DNA of 60,515 nt, taken from an uncultured Anaerolineae bacterium. GTDB taxonomy: Bacteria; Chloroflexota; Anaerolineae; J036; Brachytrichaceae. Within the stretch, counting starts at the first letter, position 1. Each line of letters opens with the position of its first letter. Made by a program: the position numbers and the translations under genes. Below, piece after piece: positions 23,943 through 30,892 of the stretch. The stretch covers positions 1 to 60,515 of the forward strand of contig CALHLE010000064.1 of assembly GCA_938034415.1 (NCBI GenBank). Reading direction: 5' to 3'. The notes beneath the pieces are model-generated. The model saw nothing but the letters and a program-made list of their open reading frames with translations. It searched no databases and was not told the origin of the DNA.

Positions 23943-25370
23943 TCACCGATGTCGGTACACGCTCCAGCCCAGGTACTTGCCCAGCGCCTCGGCGACGGCG
24001 TCGGCGCAGCGGCTCATGTTCATGGCCACGTGGTGCTCGAAGCCGTTTTCGCAGATGTAGCGCAGCAGCGCCTGCAAGTTCTCCACCCGCACGACGCCGT
24101 AGCCGCCGAAGGTGTCGAGCGGATCGTCGGTCGCCACGCCTTCGCCGACGTAGGCTTCGATGCGTCCCTTGGCATCGTTGGTGCTCACGCGGCAGAAGGT
24201 GAAAGGCTCGGCTTTCACACGGCCGTACATCGTGCCGTAGGTGTTCTCTGCGCCGACCGTGCCGGCGATGATCTCCTGATAGTCCATCACCGGGATGTCG
24301 GTGAACACCTGCGCCGGCAGGTTGGAGCAGTGGAACACCACGGCCTTGTTGGGGTCCTCGCCGTAGTTGTTGTTCCAGTCCACCAACGCGCTGGGCTTGC
24401 CGCTGGCCAGCGCCATGGCATACATGCTGACCACGCCGGCCACGTCGGTCTCGCATGCGCTGCTCTGTAGCCGGTCGCTCATCATGCTCATGATCGTGCA
24501 TGGCACCACGCCGAAATACTCTTCCATCGAAGTCCAGCACTGGATGGCCGTCATGTCGAGCTGTGTGTCGTCCATCCAGCGCTCGATGACCACGCCGAGC
24601 TTGGCCATCTTGGTCAGCGCCTCCGCCGGCACATTCGGGCCGACCTTGGCGTAGGCGCGGATGCGGTCGAGGTATGCCTTCACCGCCGGGTCGTCGTCGC
24701 GCAGCTTGCCGATGCGCCCGAAGGCCTCGCTGAGGTCAAGCGTCTCGACGCTGATGCCGCTCAACTCGAACAGCTTCTCGCTATAGCGCACGGTGTTGAA
24801 GGCTTGCGGCCGCGCGCCGAGCGCGCCAACGCGGGCGTGCTTCAAGCCCCTCACCACGCGGCAGGTGCCGACGAAATTGCGCAGGTCGGCCTTGAACTGC
24901 TCGCCGGCCGGATCGCAGGTGTGCAGCGTCGTGAGCGAGAACTTGATGCCGTATTGCGCGAGGTTATTGCACACGCTCATCTTGCCGCAGAAGCTGTCCC
25001 GCCGATCGGCGATGGTCATCTTGGCGGCGTCGTCGTTGAATGCATGCACCAGCACCGGCACGCCCAGGTCGGCCCAGCGAATGGTGTTGGCGACGGCGCG
25101 CTCATCGCCGAAGTTGGGCAGGGTGACCAGGATGCCGTCAATGTCGTCGCGGCGCTGCCGGAACAGGTCGGCGTACAGCCGCGCTTCGTTCATGCTCTCC
25201 ACCGAGCCATAGGCTGTCGCATCCTCCGGCGCGATCACCGCCTCGATGCCCAGTTCGCTCAGCGTGTTGAGCACGGCCTTGCGGCCTTCGACACACAGAT
25301 GTTTGGGAAAGAACCCTCGGTTGCCGACGATGACGCCGAGAGTGGGTCGTTTGTTGGTGACTGTTGCCAT
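23943..25370 (-). CDS. L-fucose/L-arabinose isomerase family protein
   Basis: The 475-residue protein has the fucose-isomerase fold pattern: VIVGNRGFFPKHLCVEGRK at the N-terminus, GILVTLPNFGDERAVANTIR, a CNNLAQYG stretch, ERWMDDTQLDMTAIQCWTSMEEYFGVVPC in the middle domain with acidic metal ligands, and GEDPNKAVVFHCSNLP in the last third. Family members isomerise aldoses and ketoses with a divalent metal. The substrate is not clear, and some members near PhyH-type oxygenases have unknown roles. It lies convergent to the PhyH-like gene, so the AraC regulator could act on one only. Length is less than the about 590 residues of E. coli FucI, as in the shorter subfamily. Confidence 0.85.
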   Translation of the reverse strand: MATVTNKRPTLGVIVGNRGFFPKHLCVEGRKAVLNTLSELGIEAVIAPEDATAYGSVESMNEARLYADLFRQRRDDIDGILVTLPNFGDERAVANTIRWADLGVPVLVHAFNDDAAKMTIADRRDSFCGKMSVCNNLAQYGIKFSLTTLHTCDPAGEQFKADLRNFVGTCRVVRGLKHARVGALGARPQAFNTVRYSEKLFELSGISVETLDLSEAFGRIGKLRDDDPAVKAYLDRIRAYAKVGPNVPAEALTKMAKLGVVIERWMDDTQLDMTAIQCWTSMEEYFGVVPCTIMSMMSDRLQSSACETDVAGVVSMYAMALASGKPSALVDWNNNYGEDPNKAVVFHCSNLPAQVFTDIPVMDYQEIIAGTVGAENTYGTMYGRVKAEPFTFCRVSTNDAKGRIEAYVGEGVATDDPLDTFGGYGVVRVENLQALLRYICENGFEHHVAMNMSRCADAVAEALGKYLGWSVYRHR

Positions 25371-25440
25371 AGCACAATACGTTTAATTGACCTAGGGCAA
25401 CTTGGCAAGTGCGGAGGCGTGCGATGCAGCCCGGCTCAAG

Positions 25441-26661
25441 TCAGCGATCTGGATATGCAAGCGGGCGTCGGCTGGCCGCGCCCAGCCGACGACGCAGCGC
25501 GTCGGCCGTTGCCGCGAGGAACGCCGGGATGTTGACGCTGCTCATGATTTGCACGTCTTCCAGAAGCGTCGTGTCTTCGTCCAGAAAGCGGAATACGCGC
25601 TGCGGCGGGTTGCGCGCGAACAGGTCGGTAAATACGCGCCGGCCGCGTTCGCGTCCTTTGTCCAACACGTTCAGCAGCGCGCTGTCGAATAATTCGTAGC
25701 GCCTGCAGGCCGGCGGCGTTGCGACGTAGGGACGGCCGGTCGCCTTGAGCGCCTGCGCGATGCGCCGGACGCGGCGTTGGATGCGCTGAAAGGTGTAGCC
25801 CGTGCTGGGCTTGGTGCAGCCGCCGGCGGTGCCGATGTTGATCACGCGCGCGCCGCGCCGGTCGGGAAAGGGCGCATCGGTCATCGGGATCACGCCGAAC
25901 TCCTCGTGTTGTTTCTCGTAGTCGGCGATGTGCAACCAATCGCGGATGTAGGCTTCCAACTGCCAGGTGTATTCGGCGCGGGGAAGTAGCTCGCCCGAAA
26001 ACACGGTGTATTCCACCAACGCCGTATGGGCATCGAGCGGCAGCACATAGACGAAGCGCGTATCGCTCGCTTGGTCCACGCGGAAGTCCATCAGCGTGGC
26101 GATCTCCGGATCGAACGCGCGCGCCGGCGTGTGGATCACCCAACCCAGGAAGTGCTGCAGCAGGTAATGATAGGCCGGTTGCCGCGCCGGCCGGTCGAGC
26201 AAGATGCTGTTGAAGGCCCATGCGCCGCGATAAGCCCGCCCGTCTTGCGTATGGACGACCGCCTCGTCGCCCACGCTTTCGACGCTTGTCACCTCGGCGT
26301 AGGCGCAGGCGATGTTGGGTTGCGCATTCAACCAGCGCGCCATGAAGCGATAGAAGTCCGCGCCGCGGATCATCTTGTAGCGGTAAGGGGCGATTTCCAG
26401 CGTCATGGAGAGGCCCTCGCCGTGGAAGGCCAAGCGTTCCCAGCGGCGGAAGACGAGCGCCTCGAATGCGCCCTCGCCGATTTCCCAGAAGCACCACGTG
26501 CGGTCATTGGCCGTCTTAGGTTCGCGGTCGAGCAGCAAGATGCGCCGGTCGGTCAGGCCGACTTGGTTCAGGTGGTAGGCCAGGCTCAGCCCGGCCGCGC
26601 CCGCGCCGGCGATGATGTAGTCGAAGCGTTCCGCTGCCCCTAACGGTGTTCCAACCGTCAT
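25441..26661 (-). CDS. Lycopene cyclase family protein (CrtY-like)
   Basis: The 406-residue flavoprotein starts with an FAD-binding loop in FDYIIAGAGAAGLSLAYHL. It then has NDRTWCFWE, the lycopene cyclase signature near residue 52, and INIGTAGGCTKPSTGYTF further on. These fit the CrtY type, which closes beta-ionone rings on lycopene using reduced flavin without net redox change. It implies cyclic carotenoids in the membrane, along with the CrtI-like desaturase at 29411. It overlaps the upstream M19 dipeptidase by four bases and is probably its downstream operon partner; phytoene synthase is not in the window. Confidence 0.9.
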   Translation of the reverse strand: MTVGTPLGAAERFDYIIAGAGAAGLSLAYHLNQVGLTDRRILLLDREPKTANDRTWCFWEIGEGAFEALVFRRWERLAFHGEGLSMTLEIAPYRYKMIRGADFYRFMARWLNAQPNIACAYAEVTSVESVGDEAVVHTQDGRAYRGAWAFNSILLDRPARQPAYHYLLQHFLGWVIHTPARAFDPEIATLMDFRVDQASDTRFVYVLPLDAHTALVEYTVFSGELLPRAEYTWQLEAYIRDWLHIADYEKQHEEFGVIPMTDAPFPDRRGARVINIGTAGGCTKPSTGYTFQRIQRRVRRIAQALKATGRPYVATPPACRRYELFDSALLNVLDKGRERGRRVFTDLFARNPPQRVFRFLDEDTTLLEDVQIMSSVNIPAFLAATADALRRRLGAASRRPLAYPDR

Positions 26662-27779
26662 GCCGGCAGCGCCTCACGGAGGATGCGCAGCCAGTTGCCG
26701 CGCATGATCTGCGCCACGTGCTGCGGCTCGAAGCCACGCGCCAGCAGCTCGTCGCCGATCTTGTAGTGGTCGCGAATGGTATTCAGCTCGCGCGGGATGT
26801 CGTTGTAGCCCAACCCGCCGTCGTAGTCGCTGCCGATGCCGACGTGGTCGGCGCTGCCGGTCACCTGGCAGATGTGATCGATCATGCGCACCACGTCGTC
26901 GAGCGTCACCTCTTCCTTCTTGCCGCTCCAGTCTTTCTTGAGGAAGCGGTTGTAGAGCACCACGCCGATCACCCCGCCGCGCTCGGCGATCATCTCGATG
27001 GCCTTGTCCGGCAGGTGGCGCGGCGTCGGCAGGTAGCGATGCGGGTTGCTGTGGCTGGCGATGACGTGGCGGCCCTCGAAGGCGTCCAGCGCTTCGTAGA
27101 GCGACTCGTGCGACATGTGGCTGACGTCGAGGATGACGCCGAACTGCGCCATTACATCCAGCAGCTCGCGGCCGAGCTTGCTCAGCCGCCCGCCGCTCCA
27201 TGTGCCGCCGGCGTAACGCGTCGTGTCCCAGGCCGGCCCGACGATGCGCAGCCCGCGCTCGTACCAGCGCTCTAATTCCTTCGGCTCTAGGATCGGGTCA
27301 GCGCCTTCCATCAGCAGCACGATGCCGACGCAGTGAGGCGTCGAGAATTGGGAGCCGGCCGGAGATGTCGCGCCGCTCTCCTCGATGCCCCATCGCCGAC
27401 AGACTGCCGCCAGCTCGGTCTGCGTCGTCACCAGCATCACGTGTTGGCTCTCCTCGGCCCAGCGCCGGTAAAAGTCGAGTTGTGCCATGCCTAGCGCGTG
27501 GGCTTCGCGCGCATCGCGATAAGCCGGCCAGCCCTCGCCCAGCTTGCGCGCATGCGGCTCGACGAAGATCGTGCCGAAGCACAACCCGACGCGCCCGCGG
27601 ATCATGTCCGGCAAGCCGACCGTGCATTGGCCGGATTGCTTTTCGACTGCGCTGTTGCGCTCGATCGCGCGCGTCGCGCAGGCCGAGCGGCGGTAGTCGC
27701 GCCGTTTGTAGAGCGCGTTGTAGGCGATATCGAGATGCGCATCTACGATAAGTGGGTGGCGAACCGTTGCACGCTGCAT
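26658..27779 (-). CDS. Membrane dipeptidase (peptidase family M19)
   Basis: The 373-residue enzyme has the M19 metal-site features: DAHLDIAYNALY near the start (HxD), DPILEPKELERWYERGLRIVGPAWD with a bridging Glu region, LDVSHMSHESLYEALD, VIASHSNPHRY and GIGSDYDGG. M19 enzymes cleave dipeptides, some with D-residues or beta-lactam-like substrates. There is no signal peptide from the ATG at 27779, so it is likely cytosolic. A TACAAT hexamer nine bases upstream favours this start over an in-frame one 162 bases earlier that would run into the LexA-like operator region. It is coupled to the lycopene cyclase by an ATGA overlap, with no evident functional link. Confidence 0.92.
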   Translation of the reverse strand: MQRATVRHPLIVDAHLDIAYNALYKRRDYRRSACATRAIERNSAVEKQSGQCTVGLPDMIRGRVGLCFGTIFVEPHARKLGEGWPAYRDAREAHALGMAQLDFYRRWAEESQHVMLVTTQTELAAVCRRWGIEESGATSPAGSQFSTPHCVGIVLLMEGADPILEPKELERWYERGLRIVGPAWDTTRYAGGTWSGGRLSKLGRELLDVMAQFGVILDVSHMSHESLYEALDAFEGRHVIASHSNPHRYLPTPRHLPDKAIEMIAERGGVIGVVLYNRFLKKDWSGKKEEVTLDDVVRMIDHICQVTGSADHVGIGSDYDGGLGYNDIPRELNTIRDHYKIGDELLARGFEPQHVAQIMRGNWLRILREALPA

Positions 27780-27788
27780 ACGGGGACG

Positions 27789-27794
27789 ATTGTA
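27789..27794 (-). promoter_or_regulatory. -10 hexamer for the M19 dipeptidase-lycopene cyclase pair
   Basis: TACAAT on the minus strand, nine bases from the ATG at 27779; leaderless transcript predicted. Confidence 0.45.
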
Positions 27795-27864
27795 TTCGGC
27801 GCCTGGCGCGGAATCGCAGCTTGTGCATGCTTTTCCAAAAAGTCGAAGATTTCGCAGGGGACAC

Positions 27865-27923
27865 TTGACGTAGAACACATGTTCTGGATAATTTGATGCC
27901 AGAACATTAGTTCTATAAGGTGG
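27865..27923 (+). promoter_or_regulatory. Promoter with two LexA-like boxes in front of the FtsK-type gene
   Basis: TTGACG (27865-27870) and GATAAT (27887-27892), 16 bases apart, make a good sigma-70-type promoter. AGAACACATGTTCT (27872-27885) fills the spacer; AGAACATTAGTTCT (27901-27914) lies just past the predicted start of transcription. Both contain GAAC-N4-GTTC, the LexA operator core known from Bacillus and Actinobacteria. In addition, ATGTTCTGG (27879-27887) and CCAGAACAT (27899-27907) form a perfect inverted repeat, so the 43 bases from 27872 to 27914 are one large dyad. A Shine-Dalgarno AAGGTGG (27917-27923) precedes the ATG by seven bases. Tight repression by a LexA-type dimer pair is inferred. 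Confidence 0.75.
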
Positions 27924-27930
27924 CTTCAGG

Positions 27931-28899
27931 ATGTATCGCAAGCTGCATCAAACTGCCGATCAGATCGAGGCCGTGCTGCGCGAACGCAAAGCGCCGGCTG
28001 CCGTCGTGGGGGGCAGGGTGCTGCCGGGCTTCATCGAGATGCTGTTGCGGCCTGCGCCGGGCACGCGGGTGAATCAAGTCAGGGCGCTCCAGGCCGATCT
28101 AGCTCTTGCCCTGGGCAACGCCAATGTCCGCGTCACGCAAAGCGGCACGCATCTGGCCGTCCAGATTCCACGCGAGACGCGCGCGCCGGTGCGTTTGACG
28201 ACGTTGATGGCGTCGGTTAAGGACGTTCCGCCGTACACGGCGGTGCTCGGCTTGGCTGAGGATGGCGCAACGTTGATGGCTTGTCTGTCCTCGCCGGAGG
28301 TGGCTCACATTCTCATCGCCGGCGCGACCGGTTCGGGCAAGACCTCGCTCGCGCATAGCATCGTGATCAGCCTGTGCCGATTCCATCGCCCCAGCCAGTT
28401 TGGCTTGATCGTCCTCGACCCCAAGCGCAACCACGACGTGGCGTTCTCGCGCGCGGTGGAACGCCACATGCTCCTCGGCGCGGCGCACACGCCGGACGAG
28501 GCGCATGCGGCGCTGGCGCGCGTCGTGGATGTGATGGAGCGGCGGGCGCACCTCAGCGATCCGCAGCCGCGCATCGTGGTCTATGTGGACGAGATGGCGG
28601 ACTTAGCGCAAGCCGGCGGCGCACGCATTACGGATCTGCTCACGCGCATCGCGCAGCGCGGGCGTGAAGCCGGAATTCACCTGGTCGCTTGCACGCAGAA
28701 GCCTTCCGCGCGGGTGATCGGGACATTGTTGAAGGCGAATTTGCCGTTGCGGTTGGTCGGGCGCGTGGTGTCGGCGGACGATGCGCGCGTGGCGACCGGC
28801 ATGCCCGCCACCGGCGCGGAGAAGCTAATGGGCAGCGGCGATTTCATCGCGGTCGCGTCCGGGCGAGTGATCCGCTTTCAAGCAGCGATGCCAATCTGA
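27931..28899 (+). CDS. FtsK/SpoIIIE-type ATPase without membrane or gamma domain
   Basis: The 322-residue protein corresponds to the motor half of FtsK only. An alpha-domain-like part (about 5-90, including GTRVNQVRALQADLALAL) precedes the RecA-like beta domain with Walker A GATGSGKT (131-138), VLDPKRNHD, Walker B VVYVDE (216-221), the GREAGIHLVACTQKPSA segment and a final GSGDFIAVASGRVIRFQA. The FtsK membrane domain and the DNA-reading gamma domain are absent. It should be a hexameric double-stranded DNA pump. The next gene encodes a two-helix membrane protein that could anchor it. The promoter carries two LexA-like boxes, so it is probably switched on by DNA damage. It may be a remnant or part of a DNA-transfer or repair system; no integrase or relaxase is nearby. 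Confidence 0.85.
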   Translation: MYRKLHQTADQIEAVLRERKAPAAVVGGRVLPGFIEMLLRPAPGTRVNQVRALQADLALALGNANVRVTQSGTHLAVQIPRETRAPVRLTTLMASVKDVPPYTAVLGLAEDGATLMACLSSPEVAHILIAGATGSGKTSLAHSIVISLCRFHRPSQFGLIVLDPKRNHDVAFSRAVERHMLLGAAHTPDEAHAALARVVDVMERRAHLSDPQPRIVVYVDEMADLAQAGGARITDLLTRIAQRGREAGIHLVACTQKPSARVIGTLLKANLPLRLVGRVVSADDARVATGMPATGAEKLMGSGDFIAVASGRVIRFQAAMPI

Positions 28900-28908
28900 G
28901 AGGGTGAT

Positions 28909-29388
28909 ATGGACAGGCTCAACAAAGCCGCCGCTGTAAGCCTGGTGACGTTTTCGGCCGTCCTTGCAGCGTTCGTCGGCTCGCGCGTGGACCAGTTCAC
29001 CGTCTCGCTCTTATTCAGCATGTGCGTCATCCTGCTCATCGTTATTCCGCTCATGCTGCTGGCCTTTATCATCTTCTTCAGCTTCTTCCGGCAGCGCGAT
29101 GACGCCGGCCGCGAGCGCTACGACCGGCTGCGCCATACCCACATGCCGCCTAGCCCGCCGCAGTATTGGGTGATGCCAACGCCGACCGATGCGCACTATG
29201 ACGTTCGCGCGCCGCAGCCGCCTGCCCCTCATTTTCGCGCGCCCGATGCTATGCCGGAGTATGTGGCGCCCCCTGCGCGGCGGCGCTTCTACCTCATCGG
29301 CGAATCGGGCGAGGCGCGGGAGATTGTGGCGCCGCTTGAGCCTGGCGACGCCGGTGACGACCTGCCGGACGATCCGGCGCGCTTTTAG
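28909..29388 (+). CDS. Small membrane protein with proline-rich cytosolic tail
   Basis: The 159-residue protein has two N-terminal membrane helices (about 8-24 and 32-60, the second long and strongly hydrophobic with IVIPLMLLAFIIFFSFF). A basic RQRDDAGRERYDRLRHTH stretch follows, then a proline-rich region with PPSPPQYW and PPAPHFRAP, and a short end with RRRFYLIGESGEAREI and acidic residues. No family is recognised. It starts nine bases after the FtsK-type gene, with GAGAGGG as a possible Shine-Dalgarno, so it shares the LexA-like promoter. A role as membrane anchor or channel partner of that ATPase is inferred from operon position only. Confidence 0.65.
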   Translation: MDRLNKAAAVSLVTFSAVLAAFVGSRVDQFTVSLLFSMCVILLIVIPLMLLAFIIFFSFFRQRDDAGRERYDRLRHTHMPPSPPQYWVMPTPTDAHYDVRAPQPPAPHFRAPDAMPEYVAPPARRRFYLIGESGEAREIVAPLEPGDAGDDLPDDPARF

Positions 29389-29410
29389 CGCGTTCGGAAC
29401 GGCGCGCTCC

Positions 29411-30892
29411 CTATCGCAAGTCCTCTTCGACGCACTTCGCCGCCGCGATGCCCGACAGCGTGACCAGCGGCACGCCGCCGCCGGGATGCGCGCTGCCGCT
29501 TGCGAAGTAGAGCCGGCCGATTGCGCGGTCTCGGTTGCCCGGCCGCATGAACGCCGCCGCGCGCGTGTTCGACGAGAAGCCGTAGATCGCGCCTCGATGA
29601 CCGCCATAGGTCGCCTGCAAGTCCAGCGGCGTAAGCCGGCGCTCCACCTGCACCAGCCCCGGCGCGTCCGACAGCGGGGAGACGCGCCCCAAGTTGGCGA
29701 CCAGCAATCCTTTGATGTGCTGCGCGTAGCGCTCGGCTTCGGCCTGCCAGTCGTAAGCCTCGCTCAGGTAAGGCGCGTTGACGAGCACGAACCAGTTCTC
29801 GCAGCCCGGCGGCGCATGGTCTGGGTCGGTCTTGCTGGTGATGCACACGTAGAGCGTCGGATCGCGCGGCGCGATGCGCCGGACGAAGATGTCGTCGAAC
29901 TCGCGCCGGTAATCCTCGGTGAAGAAGATGTTGTGATGCGCCAGTGCGTCGTGTGTCCCGCGGATGCCGAGCAGGAGCACAAAGCCGCTGCAGGAAGGCT
30001 CGAGCGCGTCTTTGCGCCGCGCGCCGTTGGGCATCAACGTCTCGCGCGCCCAGGTGTAATCCACATTGCACACGACCGCATCGGCGCGGATGGTCTCTCC
30101 GCTCATCAGCCGCGCGCCGCATGCCCTGCCGGACGCGATGCAGATCTCCTCCGCTGGGCTGTTGTAGCGCAGCTCCACGCCCAGCTCGCTCGCCAGCCGT
30201 TCCCACGCTCGCGCAAGCCGGAAGATGCCGCCGCGCGGATACCACGCGCCCTGCGCCATCTCCACGTAGGCGATTACGTTGAGCGTGGCCGGGGCGCGGT
30301 AGGGCGATGAGCCGTTGTAGGTGGCGAAGCGGTCGAAGAGCTGCACCAGGTGCGGGTCGCGGAAGTGCGCGCTGATGGCCTGATGCATCGTGCGCAGCGC
30401 GTCAATCTTGAGCACGTCGCCCACCGGCAGCGACGCCAAATCGCGCAGCGTAGGCTTTTGCCGGTAGAGGAAGGGGCCGCTGACCACGTCGTAGAGTCGC
30501 CGGGCGTAACGCATGAAGCGGCGGTAGCCATCTACATCGCGCGGGCCGAAGGCGCGCCGGATGTTCTCGCACATCGCTTCCTCATCGGCCACCGCGTCAA
30601 TCGTCGCGCCGTCGCGCCAAAAGTAGCGCGTGATCGGCTGCAGCGGGACGAGGTCGAGGTAGTCGTGCAGATCGCGCCCGGCGTCGGCAAACAGCCCCTC
30701 GTAGACGTGGCGCATGGTGATGACCGATGGGCCGGTGTCCCAGCGGAACCCGTCGGCGCGCACCTCGCCCATCTTGCCGCCGGGGCGATCGAGCTTTTCG
30801 ACGACCGTGACGCGGTAGCCGCGCGCGGCCAGCCGGATGGCCGCGCTTAACCCGCCGATGCCGGCGCCGATGACGAGAATGTGCGTCTTCAT
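29411..30892 (-). CDS. Phytoene desaturase family (CrtI-like) protein
   Basis: The 493-residue flavoprotein starts with the dinucleotide-binding loop ILVIGAGIGGLSAAIRLA (FAD), then RPGGKMGEVRADGFRWDTGPSVI, and ends with the CrtI signature YFASGSAHPGGGVPLVTLSG. It fits bacterial carotenoid desaturases that add double bonds to phytoene, though CrtD and CrtO-type relatives share this pattern and cannot be excluded. With the CrtY-like cyclase at 25441 it forms a split carotenoid locus. Its start overlaps the smc stop by four bases, so translation is coupled to a chromosome-segregation gene, an odd pairing. Confidence 0.9.
   Translation of the reverse strand: MKTHILVIGAGIGGLSAAIRLAARGYRVTVVEKLDRPGGKMGEVRADGFRWDTGPSVITMRHVYEGLFADAGRDLHDYLDLVPLQPITRYFWRDGATIDAVADEEAMCENIRRAFGPRDVDGYRRFMRYARRLYDVVSGPFLYRQKPTLRDLASLPVGDVLKIDALRTMHQAISAHFRDPHLVQLFDRFATYNGSSPYRAPATLNVIAYVEMAQGAWYPRGGIFRLARAWERLASELGVELRYNSPAEEICIASGRACGARLMSGETIRADAVVCNVDYTWARETLMPNGARRKDALEPSCSGFVLLLGIRGTHDALAHHNIFFTEDYRREFDDIFVRRIAPRDPTLYVCITSKTDPDHAPPGCENWFVLVNAPYLSEAYDWQAEAERYAQHIKGLLVANLGRVSPLSDAPGLVQVERRLTPLDLQATYGGHRGAIYGFSSNTRAAAFMRPGNRDRAIGRLYFASGSAHPGGGVPLVTLSGIAAAKCVEEDLR

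Noticed and set aside
27931-29388. Prophage or integrative element carrying the FtsK-like gene
   Set aside because: No integrase, relaxase, replication gene, att-like repeat or shift in composition was seen around it; a mobile origin stays only a possibility.
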